Part shown: one piece after another, positions 43,256 to 52,708 of the stretch
How positions within the stretch are numbered: position 1 is the first letter of the stretch
Layout of the letters: the number at the start of each line of letters is the position of its first letter
Assembly (NCBI RefSeq): GCF_003049685.1
Contig: NZ_PYSY02000002.1
Span: forward strand, 62,001 to 126,000
Reading direction: 5' to 3'
Source: Brucella pituitosa
GTDB taxonomy: Bacteria > Pseudomonadota > Alphaproteobacteria > Rhizobiales > Rhizobiaceae
DNA length: 64,000 nt
Notes under the pieces: generated by a model
What the model saw: only the letters and a program-made list of their open reading frames with translations
What the model was told of the DNA's origin: nothing
Database searches by the model: none
Position numbers and translations under genes: made by a program

Positions 43256-44575
43256 ATGGCAACCAACGTGGCGTTGACAGGTTTGGCGCGTGATATGCAG
43301 GCGCGGGCGGATAGTGGGCGACCAATTCGCATCGGACTGATTGGCTCTGGCGAAATGGGCACTGATATCGTCACACGCGTTGCGCATATGCCGGGCATCG
43401 AGGTTGGCGCTATTTCTGAACTGCGCGTTCCCAATGCACTTAAGGCCGTGGATATTGCTTTTCAGGAAGAAGGCCATGGCCGCGAGGTTTCGACTGCTTC
43501 CGACCTGACTGCTGCGATGGAAGCGCACAAGGTTGCTGTAACCGACAATGCCAATCTGATCCTCGAAAACGATCTTATCGATGTCGTTATCGATGCAACC
43601 GGCGTTCCGGCTGTGGGGGCTGAAATCGGTCTGCGCGCCATGGAGCATGGCAAGCATCTTGTCATGATGAATGTCGAAGCTGATGTCACCATTGGTGCTT
43701 ATCTGAAAGCCGAAGCTGAACGCCTTGGCGTGACCTATTCGCTTGGTGCAGGCGATGAGCCGTCATCCTGCATGGAGCTGATCGAGTTTGTGACCGCGAT
43801 GGGCCACCCGATTGTGGCCGCGGGCAAGGGCAAGAACAATCCACTCAATATCGACGCGGTTCCTGATCAATATATGGAAGAAGCCACGCGCCGTAATATG
43901 AACGTGCGCATGCTGGTTGAATTCGTCGACGGTTCAAAGACCATGGTCGAAATGGCTGCTATTGCCAACGCCACAGGTCTTGTCCCCGATAAAGCCGGTA
44001 TGCACGGTCCAGCTGCAACGCTCGACCAGCTCAACAAAACCCTGATCCCTGAGAAGGATGGCGGCGTGCTGTCGAAGGTTGGCGTCGTAGATTATTCCAT
44101 CGGCAAAGGCGTTGCGCCGGGCGTGTTTGTTGTCGCCGACATGTCTCATCCGCGTATTTCGGAGCGCATGGAAGATCTGAAGATGGGCAAGGGTCCATAT
44201 TTTACGTTCCATCGCCCTTATCACCTGACTTCCCTTGAAGTGCCGCTCACCTGCGCCCGCGTTGTTCTTTACGGCAAGCCGGACATGGTGCCGCTTTCAA
44301 AGCCAGTCGCCGAAGTGGCGGCCGTTGCAAAGAAGGACATGCAGCCGGGTGAAAAGCTCGATGCGATTGGCGAATATTGCTACCGCGCTTGGATTATGAC
44401 TTCCGGCGAGGCGCGCAGCGCGCATGCGATCCCTTGCGGGTTGTTGCAGGGTGGCAGCGTGACCAAGCCGATCAAAAAAGGCGAACTGATCACTTACGAC
44501 AATGCGGCTGTAGCTCCCGGCTCCAAGATTGCCGAGCTGCGCGCACGTCAGGACAAGCTCGTTTACGGAGCGTGA
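43256..44575 (+). CDS. drl: DXR-like (DRL) 1-deoxy-D-xylulose-5-phosphate reductoisomerase family protein
   Basis: A 439-residue NAD(P)-dependent protein usually mis-annotated as homoserine dehydrogenase. The Rossmann motif IGLIGSGEMGTDIV is near residue 26; the central catalytic segment includes GAGDEPSSCMELIEF and GKGKNNPLN; a C-terminal SAF-type domain spans about residues 340-430. I recognise it from memory as the DRL family first characterised in Brucella abortus, which interconverts DXP and 2-C-methyl-D-erythritol 4-phosphate. Here it heads an operon with acetoin-dehydrogenase-type genes, which suggests a catabolic rather than biosynthetic role. AGGAGG fixes the ATG at 43256. Confidence 0.78.
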   Translation: MATNVALTGLARDMQARADSGRPIRIGLIGSGEMGTDIVTRVAHMPGIEVGAISELRVPNALKAVDIAFQEEGHGREVSTASDLTAAMEAHKVAVTDNANLILENDLIDVVIDATGVPAVGAEIGLRAMEHGKHLVMMNVEADVTIGAYLKAEAERLGVTYSLGAGDEPSSCMELIEFVTAMGHPIVAAGKGKNNPLNIDAVPDQYMEEATRRNMNVRMLVEFVDGSKTMVEMAAIANATGLVPDKAGMHGPAATLDQLNKTLIPEKDGGVLSKVGVVDYSIGKGVAPGVFVVADMSHPRISERMEDLKMGKGPYFTFHRPYHLTSLEVPLTCARVVLYGKPDMVPLSKPVAEVAAVAKKDMQPGEKLDAIGEYCYRAWIMTSGEARSAHAIPCGLLQGGSVTKPIKKGELITYDNAAVAPGSKIAELRARQDKLVYGA

Positions 44576-44587
44576 GGACAAAACATC

Positions 44588-45625
44588 ATGGTTCAAGCCA
44601 AAAAAGTCGAACCGCAGGATACGGGCGACCGTCACAACTTGCCTTATGCTTTCCGCACTTATTCGCCGGAACAGCTGAAAGAAGCACTGCATAAAATGTA
44701 CCTTATCCGCCGCTTTGAAGAAGGCGCGGAAGAAAGCTACACGCGTGGTCTCATTCACGGAACAATGCATCTTTCCATCGGGCAGGAAGCAAGCGCGATG
44801 GGATCGTGCCTGCCTCTTAATGACGATGATATGATCACCTCGACCCATCGTGGTCATGGTCACTGCATCGCCAAGGGTGCGGACGTGAAGCGTATGTTTG
44901 CGGAGTTTTTCGGCAAGGAAACCGGCTATTGCAAAGGCCGTGGCGGTTCGATGCACATCGCCGATGTTTCCAAGGGAAATCTCGGTGCGAACGGTATTGT
45001 CGGCGGCGGCATTCCGATCGCGGTCGGTGCGGCTCTTTCCGCAAAGAAGCAGAAAAACGGTAAGGTTGTCGTGTCGTTCTTTGGCGATGGCGCGAACAAT
45101 GAAGGCGCCTTTCACGAGGCGCTCAATATGGCCGCTGTCTGGAAGTTGCCGGTCGTTTTCATTTGTGAAAACAATGGCTACGGCATGTCCACCTCAACCA
45201 AGCGCTCTACGGCAGTTGCCAATGTTGCTGACCGCGCCTCGGCCTATAACATGCCGGGCGTGATCGTAGACGGCAACAATCTGTCGGAAGTGGCAGAGGC
45301 TGTGAATGAAGCCACCGAACGCGCACGGCGCGGCGATGGGCCTACACTCATTGAAAACAAAACATACCGCATTCGTGGTCATTCCAAGAGCGATCGCAAC
45401 CGCTATCGCACCAAGGAAGAAATAGAGCATTGGCAGAATGATCGCGATCCCATCGCGCATTTTGAGGCCGATTTGAGAGCTTATGGCTTCATCAACGACG
45501 CCGAGATCGAGGCAATCCGCGCTGAGGTGGAAAAGGAAATCGCGGACGCGATTGAATTCGCCAAGAACAGCCCGGCGCCTGATCTGACCAACCTTACCCG
45601 CGACGTTTACACGGACGATATTTGA
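44588..45625 (+). CDS. TPP-dependent dehydrogenase E1 alpha (acetoin dehydrogenase/PDH type)
   Basis: A 345-residue E1 alpha subunit. The thiamine-diphosphate motif is complete ([19 protein letters not shown] to CENNGYG). The [11 protein letters not shown] and RGGSMHIAD segments are typical of AcoA and PdhA. It starts 13 bp after the DRL-like gene with GAGGA upstream and runs into E1 beta. In acetoin dehydrogenase E1 splits a CH3-CO-CHOH bond and passes the acetyl group to a lipoyl arm; DXP has the same CH3-CO-CHOH group. Substrate is inferred. Confidence 0.82.
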   Translation: MVQAKKVEPQDTGDRHNLPYAFRTYSPEQLKEALHKMYLIRRFEEGAEESYTRGLIHGTMHLSIGQEASAMGSCLPLNDDDMITSTHRGHGHCIAKGADVKRMFAEFFGKETGYCKGRGGSMHIADVSKGNLGANGIVGGGIPIAVGAALSAKKQKNGKVVVSFFGDGANNEGAFHEALNMAAVWKLPVVFICENNGYGMSTSTKRSTAVANVADRASAYNMPGVIVDGNNLSEVAEAVNEATERARRGDGPTLIENKTYRIRGHSKSDRNRYRTKEEIEHWQNDRDPIAHFEADLRAYGFINDAEIEAIRAEVEKEIADAIEFAKNSPAPDLTNLTRDVYTDDI

Positions 45626-45627
45626 AC

Positions 45628-46626
45628 ATGGACACGACAATCCGTGAGTTGAGCTATTCGCAAGCCATTCAGGAAGCAATGGCAATTGCCATGGAACGCG
45701 ACGACCGCGTGTTCCTGATGGGTGAAGATATTGGCGTCTATGGCGGCGCATTTCAGGTGACAGGGGATCTGGTGCATCGCTTTGGCGAGGACCGTGTCAT
45801 GGACACCCCGATTTCAGAACTGGGCGGCGCAGGTGTCGCGGTCGGCGCAGCACTGACCGGCATGCGTCCGATTTTCGAATTCCAGTTTTCTGACTTTGCA
45901 GCACTTGCTATGGAGCAGATTGTCAATCAGGCGGCAAAAATCCGCTACATGCTTGGCGGTGCAGTTTCTGTGCCTCTGGTCATGCGTTTTCCGGCAGGTT
46001 CGGGAACGGGTGCAGCAGCACAGCACAGCCAGAGCTTAGAGGCTTGGCTTGGCCATGTTCCGGGTCTCAAGGTTTTGCAGCCCTCGACACCTTATGATGC
46101 CAAGGGCATGTTGCTTGCAGCCGTTGAAGATCCTGATCCGGTTATGATTTTCGAGCACAAGCTGCTTTACAAGACCAAAGGTCCGGTTCCTGAAGGCTTC
46201 TACACCGTGCCAATCGGCAAGGCGGAAGTGGTTCGCGAGGGTCGCGATCTGACCATCGTTGCAACCGCAATCATGGTGCATAAAGCTCTTGATGCTGCCG
46301 CTGAACTTGCCAAGGAAGGCATTGATGTTGAAGTGATCGATCTGCGCACCGTGCGTCCGATTGATCGCGAAACCATCATTAAAAGCGTCAAGAAGACGTC
46401 CAAGCTCCTCTGCGTTTATGAAGCGGTCAAGACCCTTGGCATCGGTGCTGAAATCTCCGCAATCGTCGCGGAAAGCGATGCTTTTGATTACCTCGATGCA
46501 CCGATTGTGCGTCTGGGCGGAGCTGAAACGCCAATTCCTTATAATCCTGATCTTGAACGCGCGACCGTTCCGCAGGTGCCTGATATCCTGAAAAGCGCTC
46601 GTGATCTGGCCAAAGGAGTGCGCTGA
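45628..46626 (+). CDS. TPP-dependent dehydrogenase E1 beta (acetoin dehydrogenase/PDH type)
   Basis: A 332-residue transketolase-like E1 beta subunit with the expected pyrimidine-binding and C-terminal domains ([15 protein letters not shown] near residue 33, [12 protein letters not shown] near residue 235). The ATG lies two bases after the E1 alpha stop, so translation is probably coupled. It forms a heterotetramer with the E1 alpha. E2-like gene follows after 2 bp. Confidence 0.84.
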   Translation: MDTTIRELSYSQAIQEAMAIAMERDDRVFLMGEDIGVYGGAFQVTGDLVHRFGEDRVMDTPISELGGAGVAVGAALTGMRPIFEFQFSDFAALAMEQIVNQAAKIRYMLGGAVSVPLVMRFPAGSGTGAAAQHSQSLEAWLGHVPGLKVLQPSTPYDAKGMLLAAVEDPDPVMIFEHKLLYKTKGPVPEGFYTVPIGKAEVVREGRDLTIVATAIMVHKALDAAAELAKEGIDVEVIDLRTVRPIDRETIIKSVKKTSKLLCVYEAVKTLGIGAEISAIVAESDAFDYLDAPIVRLGGAETPIPYNPDLERATVPQVPDILKSARDLAKGVR

Positions 46627-46628
46627 CC

Positions 46629-47945
46629 ATGGCTGTGGAAGTCATTCTCCCCAAGGTCGATATGGATATGGAGACGGGGCAGATTTCGCGCTGGTATGCC
46701 AAGGATGGCGATACCGTCACGAAGGGCCAGCTTCTCTTTGAAATTGAGACTGACAAGGCGGCGATGGAAGTCGACGCTCCGGCATCAGGCATCATTGCGG
46801 ATATCAGTGCCGCAGAAGGCGCCGTTGTCCCGGTTGGGCAGACAGTCGCCTGGATTTACGACGAAGGTGAAGAGCGTAATGCCAAGTCACCGCCCGTCGT
46901 TGAAGAGCCAATTGCTGCTGCGCCCGTCGAAACTATCATTGAGACGGTAGCACCAAAACCGGTTGAACCAAAATCCTCCCAGGACGATAAAAATGGTTCA
47001 GCAGATGATGTGCGGGCAACACCGCTTGCACGTCGGCTTGCACGTGAAGCAGGCATTGATCTGACCAGCATTCAGGGCTCAGGTCCGAAGGGTCGCGTGC
47101 AGAAAAAGGATGTTGAAGGCGATATTGCGGTATCGGCTAAATCGCCTGCGATTAAAAATGCTGAACCATCTGCGCCCGAACAGCTTAATGCAGTCTGGTT
47201 GCGTGAGGGCGAGGCCGATCGGTTGCCGATTGTGCTGATCCACGGCTTTGCCGCGGACCTCAACTCATGGCGTGGCTTGTTTGCCGGGGCATCGCTTGGC
47301 CACCCGATACTGGCGCTTGATCTTCCGGGACACGGCAATTCACCACGTGTCGTTCCTGAAAGCATCGATGACATTGCCGCTGCCGTTGAAGCGACGCTTT
47401 CTGCTTTCGGTGTGACATCGTGCCTGTTGGTCGGTCACTCGCTTGGTGGAGCCGTCGCCACAGTCACCGCTGCGCGTGGCGTTGTCGATGTGCGTTCCCT
47501 GCTGCTTATTTCTTCGGGTGGCTTAGGACCGCAGGTCAATGGTGCGTTCATAAAGGGTCTTGTCGGCGCGAAAAGCGAAGCCAGCATCGTTCCCTGGTTG
47601 AAACTGCTCGTTGCCGATGAGAGCCATCTGACGAAGCCGTTCATCAATGCAACGGTTGCTCAGGCTGCTGATACAGAACTGCGCGATACGCAGGAAGCGA
47701 TTGGTCATCGGCTTTTTGCGGATGGCACACAGACTTTTGAGGTTCGTTCAAGCATTGCCTCGCTTGCAATGCCGGTACGGCTCATCTTCGGTGCCGAAGA
47801 TCGGGTCATTCCCGCGTCTCAAGCCCATGGGTTGCCGGGGAAGGTGGGAGTCCACATTTTCGCAGGTTGTGGACATATGCCACAAATTGAAGAGCGGGCT
47901 GCGGTGTTGCAAATTCTCAAAGAATGCGCCGCCGCTGCCAATTAA
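46629..47945 (+). CDS. Lipoyl-E3-binding-alpha/beta hydrolase fusion (AcoC-like E2)
   Basis: A 438-residue three-part protein. Residues ~1-78 are a lipoyl domain with the modified lysine in EIETDKAAMEV. Residues ~135-175 are a peripheral-subunit-binding domain (ATPLARRLAREAGIDL, GPKGRVQKKDV). Residues ~195-438 are an alpha/beta hydrolase with oxyanion IHGFAADLNSW, nucleophile GHSLGG, acid FGAEDRVIP and His AGCGHMPQ. The normal E2 acyltransferase domain is absent, as in acetoin dehydrogenase AcoC. It would accept the two-carbon unit from E1. No E3 (lipoamide dehydrogenase) is encoded nearby. Confidence 0.85.
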   Translation: MAVEVILPKVDMDMETGQISRWYAKDGDTVTKGQLLFEIETDKAAMEVDAPASGIIADISAAEGAVVPVGQTVAWIYDEGEERNAKSPPVVEEPIAAAPVETIIETVAPKPVEPKSSQDDKNGSADDVRATPLARRLAREAGIDLTSIQGSGPKGRVQKKDVEGDIAVSAKSPAIKNAEPSAPEQLNAVWLREGEADRLPIVLIHGFAADLNSWRGLFAGASLGHPILALDLPGHGNSPRVVPESIDDIAAAVEATLSAFGVTSCLLVGHSLGGAVATVTAARGVVDVRSLLLISSGGLGPQVNGAFIKGLVGAKSEASIVPWLKLLVADESHLTKPFINATVAQAADTELRDTQEAIGHRLFADGTQTFEVRSSIASLAMPVRLIFGAEDRVIPASQAHGLPGKVGVHIFAGCGHMPQIEERAAVLQILKECAAAAN

Positions 47946-47964
47946 CACCAGCCTAAAGCAATTT

Positions 47965-47998
47965 AAAAAGCACATCGTTTTGCGACGATGTGCTTTTT
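47965..47998. terminator. Bidirectional terminator between the E2-like and SorC genes
   Basis: A perfect 14-bp stem AAAAAGCACATCGT / ACGATGTGCTTTTT with a TTTGCG loop, between two convergent genes. Confidence 0.88.
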
Positions 47999-48011
47999 GG
48001 TTTTAGCCTTA

Positions 48012-49031
48012 TTAAGCCCTGTCTTTCAGCATCTGTGCCGCACTTTCTTCATCGGTGATGAGAACGGTGGGTTTCAGGAGCTCGATTGCGCCAAGCAGGG
48101 CGGCAATCTTCTCTTTGCCGCCGGATGTCAAAATGCGCTGAGGCGTTTTCTGAAGGCTCTCGATCTTGGCTGACATGACACGATCATGCACCGGATCATC
48201 GACGATCTTGCCGTTGATATCATAGAAGTGGAACAGCACGTCGCCGACGGCACCATTTTCGATGAGCGATATTTTCTGCTGCTCATCAATGAGGCCCACA
48301 CGATAAGACGTGCTGCTGGCCGTCTGAATATCACCGACGCTGAGCAGAACCATGTCCAGTTCTTCGGCCATATCCAGTACGGTATTCAATCCACAACGTT
48401 CGATAAGAGCGATCCGCGTTTCCTTGCTATCAACCAACGCAGGGGCGGGGATCAGATAACCTTCACCCTGAAAAATCTGTGCAAACTGCCACGCAAATTC
48501 CGGCGGATTTGAACGACGTGGCTGCACGATGCCGCCGAGCAGGGAGATGACTTTCAAGTCATTGAGCGGGCGCGCACCGATATGTTGAAGCGTGCTGGAA
48601 AGAGTACGCCCCCAGCCGACGCCAATCGTCATGCCGTGCTGCACCTTTTCCGACAGATAGGCGCCTGTTGCTGCACTGATCGGCGGAATTGGATCAATGT
48701 CGGATGACGAGAGCGGCGCGACAATCGCCCGTTCCAGACCAAAGGTCTTTTCAAGCTCTACTTCGAGTGCAGTTAGACTTGCCAGCTTGCCTTCGATGGT
48801 AATTTTTACTTCATTGCGAGCACGGGCATCAGCAAGAAGGCGCACGATTGTGACACGGCCGACACCGAGCGCTTCTGCGATGTCATTCTGAGTCATTTGT
48901 TCGACGTAATACATCCACGCGGCACGCGTTCTCAACCGGCTCGTGCGGTTTTCGGCGGCAACGCCTTCCGATCCAATGATGAGGTCAGCTGTCTCCGGAT
49001 TCTTTTGCGTCTTCTTGCCAGCTTTTTTCAA
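48012..49031 (-). CDS. SorC/DeoR-family sugar-binding transcriptional regulator
   Basis: A 339-residue SorC-type regulator. An N-terminal HTH (YVEQMTQNDIAEALGVGRVTIVRLL, around residues 42-66, shown as family marker MTQNDIAEALGVGRVT) precedes a ~270-residue sugar-phosphate-binding domain (GVGWGRTLSSTL, SVGDIQTASST). SorC proteins respond to phosphorylated sugars, consistent with control of PTS-linked genes. It lies between the DRL/dehydrogenase operon and the glucitol-type PTS operon and may regulate both. It is preceded by a hypothetical gene read the other way. Confidence 0.82.
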   Translation of the reverse strand: MKKAGKKTQKNPETADLIIGSEGVAAENRTSRLRTRAAWMYYVEQMTQNDIAEALGVGRVTIVRLLADARARNEVKITIEGKLASLTALEVELEKTFGLERAIVAPLSSSDIDPIPPISAATGAYLSEKVQHGMTIGVGWGRTLSSTLQHIGARPLNDLKVISLLGGIVQPRRSNPPEFAWQFAQIFQGEGYLIPAPALVDSKETRIALIERCGLNTVLDMAEELDMVLLSVGDIQTASSTSYRVGLIDEQQKISLIENGAVGDVLFHFYDINGKIVDDPVHDRVMSAKIESLQKTPQRILTSGGKEKIAALLGAIELLKPTVLITDEESAAQMLKDRA

Positions 49032-49178
49032 AATAATCCCTCAAATTATTGGCGCAATACTGCTTTATAGAAGTGATACTCTTAAAGCGAACCTATTGCT
49101 TTTCCACGTGAAGGCAAACAATAATTCATGTGCTCTGTCCAGGCTGTTCCGGTGGCGCTTCGGTTAAGGAAAATGAAC

Positions 49179-49964
49179 ATGCTACGCATTCTTTCGGAAG
49201 AAATTGCAGTCAATCTGAAGGACCGTTTGCGCGAGGTTCGATACATGATTCGTCGCAATCGTCATGAAAGTTTGCAGGGCGAACAGGCCTCTTCGCGTCC
49301 GGGTGAAATCGTGTCACCGGAACTGCTGCTGGGACATGCCGCGAGCATGATGGACAAGGCACTGACGACGGCTGAAACAATCTCCATTTCGCTGATTTCA
49401 TCGAACCCGAATGTTCATAACAGTGCGCCGCATGTGAGAAGCTTGTCGGTCTATTTTGGCGCTGGAGCTGAGGGTGCGCGCGCGTTCCGCAAGGATATGT
49501 ATTATCTGACGAAGGAGGTACTTCGTCGCAACCAGCTGCAGAATGTGTTGATCCAGGAGGCTGTGTTCGTCACGGTGCATGCAAAAGTAATGCGCAAGCA
49601 TGGGGCTTTGTTGAAGGGCGTGTTCGCTGCAGAAGCGGGTGACAAAAAAATCAATGAAACTGCCAAGGCCATCGCGGCCATGTTTCTCGAGCTTCTTGCG
49701 GAAAAGCCGGTTCGTTTTATCTCACTTGATGGCCATTGTGATCCGCAGGCTTTGCGTAAATTCGAAACGATGTGTTTCGCTGCTGTTGGCCTGGCGTGCG
49801 GACTGGCGACAGCCAAAGCTGGCGATCTGGAGGGAGTTGACCCGCTCGAGAGTGCCATTCTGGCTTTGGATGCACGGCATGAGCGTCTGATGCAGGCTGC
49901 TGAAGATCGGGATCAGTCGCAGCTCGAAAATCTGTTCCAGACTTTTATCGCCCACCTGCCATAA
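49179..49964 (+). CDS. Hypothetical helical protein, possible regulator
   Basis: An unrecognised protein of ~261 residues, predicted mostly alpha-helical. It has no signal peptide or membrane segment. The frame opens at 49128; AAGGA is spaced best for the ATG at 49179. It begins near the SorC gene in the opposite direction and ends 17 bp before a dispersed repeat. A C-terminal DUF-like helical domain with LDARHERLMQAAEDRDQSQL is visible. Its position between two parts of the PTS/DRL region suggests a link, but no function can be named. Confidence 0.6.
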   Translation: MLRILSEEIAVNLKDRLREVRYMIRRNRHESLQGEQASSRPGEIVSPELLLGHAASMMDKALTTAETISISLISSNPNVHNSAPHVRSLSVYFGAGAEGARAFRKDMYYLTKEVLRRNQLQNVLIQEAVFVTVHAKVMRKHGALLKGVFAAEAGDKKINETAKAIAAMFLELLAEKPVRFISLDGHCDPQALRKFETMCFAAVGLACGLATAKAGDLEGVDPLESAILALDARHERLMQAAEDRDQSQLENLFQTFIAHLP

Positions 49965-49980
49965 AGAAAAACCCGGATGT

Positions 49981-50076
49981 TAGAGCACCGATCTGATTCA
50001 ATCAGATCGGTGCTCTAACTGTTTGTTTGACGCGTATCTTATCCGAAAACCGCTTTACACTTTTCGGGATGCGCTA
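49981..50076. repeat. RIME1/Bru-RS-like palindromic repeat, copy 3
   Basis: A 96-bp element. The left half is a palindrome TAGAGCACCGATCTGATT / AATCAGATCGGTGCTCTA; the right half contains ATCCGAAAACCG and CACTTTTCGGGAT. It lies between a rightward hypothetical gene and the leftward HPr-EI gene. Confidence 0.8.
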
Positions 50077-50116
50077 CAATATCCGGGCTTAATGTAAAAG
50101 CATATTAGGCGACGCC

Positions 50117-52099
50117 CTAGTTTCCCAACATATCCGTGATCGTCTTTTTTGCACGCGGAATTGAAGCCGGGCTCATGCTGAGTTCCGTCAGCCCCATGCG
50201 CAGAAACTCTCCAATAAGTTCCGGCTTACCTGCGGCTTCTCCGCACATGCCCACCATGATGCCTGCTTCAGTGCCCGCCTTTGCGGTCATCTCAATTGCT
50301 GCCATTACAGCCGGATGGCTTACATCGTTGAGCTTTGCAACAGTCGGATTGAGCCGATCTGCGGCCATCACATATTGCGTGAGATCGTTGGTGCCGATGG
50401 AGAAGAAAGCCGCTTCTTTTGCAAGTTCGCGGGCTGCAAAAACCGCCGCCGGCGTCTCGATCATCACGCCAAGGTCGAACTCGGCGAAAGCTTTATCTTC
50501 GCTTTTAAGTTCGCTGATGCATTCTGCGATCAGTCGTTTGGTTGCGCGAATTTCTTCGACATCCGAGACCATCGGCAACATCACCTTGAGATTGCCGTTG
50601 ACAGCTGAGCGCAACAAGGCGCGCAACTGCGGCTTGAATACATCCAAACGATCCAGACACATGCGAATGCCGCGCCAGCCAAGGAACGGGTTTTCTTCCT
50701 CGGGAAACTCGATGCCCGCAATGGGCTTGTCGCCACCGATATCGAGCGTTCGGACAATAACCGAATGTGGTGCAAATGCTTTGAGAAGTGCTGAATAGGT
50801 TTCGGTCTGCATATCTTCGGACGGCAGATGAATGTGCTTCATGAAGAGAAGCTCAGTACGGAAAAGACCAACACCCATGGCGCCGGCTTCGAGCGCGACG
50901 TCGATCTCTTCAAGCGCACCCATATTGGCCGCAACTTCGATAATGGTTCCGTCGGCGCGTCGAGGAATTATCGAGCGGTAAGCATCAAGTGCCTGCTTTT
51001 CCTGCAACGCAGCAGCAATGCGTGTTTCGATTTCGTTGCAGGTGGCCGCATCCGGGTCAGAATGGACGATGCCGCTACTACCATCAACAGCAACGATTTT
51101 AGCGTTTTTAAGCTGTTGAACAGCGCTTCCAAGTCCCAGGACGGCAGGTATGCCATGCGTGCGGGCGATGATCGCAACATGCGATGTGGCGCCGCCATGT
51201 CCGCAGACGACGCCTTTGATTTTCTTGAGCGGAGCTCTTGCTAAATCCCAAGCACCAATGTCGTCGGCGATAAGTACGGACCCTGCGGGCAAACCTTCCA
51301 GATTAATGTCTTCTTTGCCCAGAAGGGCAAGGCAAATTTGTCGGCTGACGGCATGCACATCGTCTGCGCGTGCATTGAGATAAGGGTCGTCAAGTGCCGC
51401 AAACTGCCCGGCAACTGTGGATGCTGCTCCCAGCATTGCTGAAATTGCATCCATGCCCCCGCGAATAAGCGAGATAGCTTCTTCTGTCAGGCTGTCATCA
51501 GCCGCAATATCTTTTAATGCAGCAATAATGCCGCGATCTGTATCCGCAAGGTTTCCGGTGGCGAGCGATTCATCCATGCGTTGTTGCACGGTTGCGATTG
51601 CCGATTTGAAATGGGCAATTTCTGCGTCAATTTCAGAAGCTGCAAGCTTCCGACCGAGCGGCTTGATTTCTTCGGGGAAGAATGGAAATGCCGTGCCTAA
51701 AGAAATGCCTTCGCTTGCGCCGACGCCCTTTATTTGTCCATCGGGTAGCTTCGCGATTGTTGCTGCTTGAGCGACTGGCGCAGTTTTGGGTTCGGTGTCT
51801 GGTGCCGGGATTGAAGGTGTCTCAACATTGCTTTCTTCAAGGCCAGCCTGTGGGTTTTCAAGATATCCGATCAGCGCTTCGATTGCTTCAATGGCATCAG
51901 CTCCATCGGCGCGCACTGTGACTTCGTCAAGCTCTTTAACGCCAAGAAGCATCAGTTTGACGGAGCTTTTGGCACTTACGCTTTTTCCGGCCTTGGCGAT
52001 TTCGATGTCGCTTTCAAAACCTTTGGCCAGTTTAACGAAGCGGGTGGCTGGGCGTGCATGCAGCCCTTCATGCACCCGGACAATGGTCGAGCGTTCCAT
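50117..52099 (-). CDS. HPr-Enzyme I fusion phosphotransferase (sugar PTS)
   Basis: A 660-residue cytoplasmic protein. Residues ~1-90 are an HPr domain with the active His in HEGLHARPATRF; a proline/alanine-rich linker follows to about residue 120. Residues ~120-660 are Enzyme I, with the phospho-His in CGHGGATSHVAIIARTHG, PEP-site motifs GLFRTELLFM, GGDKPIAG, NPFLGWRGIR, and a catalytic Cys in GMCGEAAGKPE. It would take phosphate from PEP and feed the IIA proteins here. No GAF or PTS-Ntr sensor domain is present, so it is not PtsP. It is the last gene of the glucitol-type operon. Confidence 0.9.
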   Translation of the reverse strand: MERSTIVRVHEGLHARPATRFVKLAKGFESDIEIAKAGKSVSAKSSVKLMLLGVKELDEVTVRADGADAIEAIEALIGYLENPQAGLEESNVETPSIPAPDTEPKTAPVAQAATIAKLPDGQIKGVGASEGISLGTAFPFFPEEIKPLGRKLAASEIDAEIAHFKSAIATVQQRMDESLATGNLADTDRGIIAALKDIAADDSLTEEAISLIRGGMDAISAMLGAASTVAGQFAALDDPYLNARADDVHAVSRQICLALLGKEDINLEGLPAGSVLIADDIGAWDLARAPLKKIKGVVCGHGGATSHVAIIARTHGIPAVLGLGSAVQQLKNAKIVAVDGSSGIVHSDPDAATCNEIETRIAAALQEKQALDAYRSIIPRRADGTIIEVAANMGALEEIDVALEAGAMGVGLFRTELLFMKHIHLPSEDMQTETYSALLKAFAPHSVIVRTLDIGGDKPIAGIEFPEEENPFLGWRGIRMCLDRLDVFKPQLRALLRSAVNGNLKVMLPMVSDVEEIRATKRLIAECISELKSEDKAFAEFDLGVMIETPAAVFAARELAKEAAFFSIGTNDLTQYVMAADRLNPTVAKLNDVSHPAVMAAIEMTAKAGTEAGIMVGMCGEAAGKPELIGEFLRMGLTELSMSPASIPRAKKTITDMLGN

Positions 52100-52207
52100 T
52101 TATGTAAGCCTCAAAGCGACATCTGAAACATTCCGACATCTTGTTTGCCGGAAACTGTTCCAATCATCTGTTTTAACACGTAATTCTGACGGCAGATTTG
52201 ACGATTT

Positions 52208-52588
52208 TTAGCCGCCAATAATGATAATCTGGCCTTCTTTCAGGGCAGAAACAAGCTCTTCACCGGCTATTTCAGTTGCGCAAATTTCGCCCGGGCGGTC
52301 TGTAGACTGTGCGCCCGTAAACGAAATAACGACGTGACCGATTTCGCGTACTTTTTGCCAGGCGCTATCGCCGACAGCAGTGATTTCTGCGTTGAGTGAA
52401 CCGATGGTGATGCGGGCTCCGACAGCAGGTGCGGAGGCTTCAGGTCCTTCTTCCACGGCATGCATTACGGATACTTCTGCGAGTTCGGGTGGAGACCCAT
52501 CTGCAAACAGAATGAGAACGCCGCCTTCGGCGAGATCCGCAACTTCCGGGCCGATCGCGGTAATCCGCGTTTTCAGATGTATCGACAT
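52208..52588 (-). CDS. PTS glucitol/sorbitol-type EIIA
   Basis: A 126-residue EIIA of the GUT family (SrlB-like), starting MSIHLKTRITAIG. The expected active-site region around the N-terminal third (LADGSPPELAEVSVMH, short family marker ELAEVSVMH with His ~45) is present. AAAGGA precedes the ATG at 52588; the frame from 52660 is rejected. It sits between the IIB and HPr-EI genes. Confidence 0.85.
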   Translation of the reverse strand: MSIHLKTRITAIGPEVADLAEGGVLILFADGSPPELAEVSVMHAVEEGPEASAPAVGARITIGSLNAEITAVGDSAWQKVREIGHVVISFTGAQSTDRPGEICATEIAGEELVSALKEGQIIIIGG

Positions 52589-52708
52589 AGAGGCGGTCCT
52601 TTCTTGATATGGTCGTTCGATGCTCAGGAAAATTGATCGGGGAGCATTGTTATTGCACATGTTTGGGAGATTACCTGCCGCCGCTTTTGCTGCGGCAGGC
52701 TGAGAGTT

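Noticed and set aside
43256-44575. Annotation as homoserine dehydrogenase
   Set aside because: The length, C-terminal SAF-like domain, DRL-like central motifs and lack of threonine/methionine neighbours fit DRL better.
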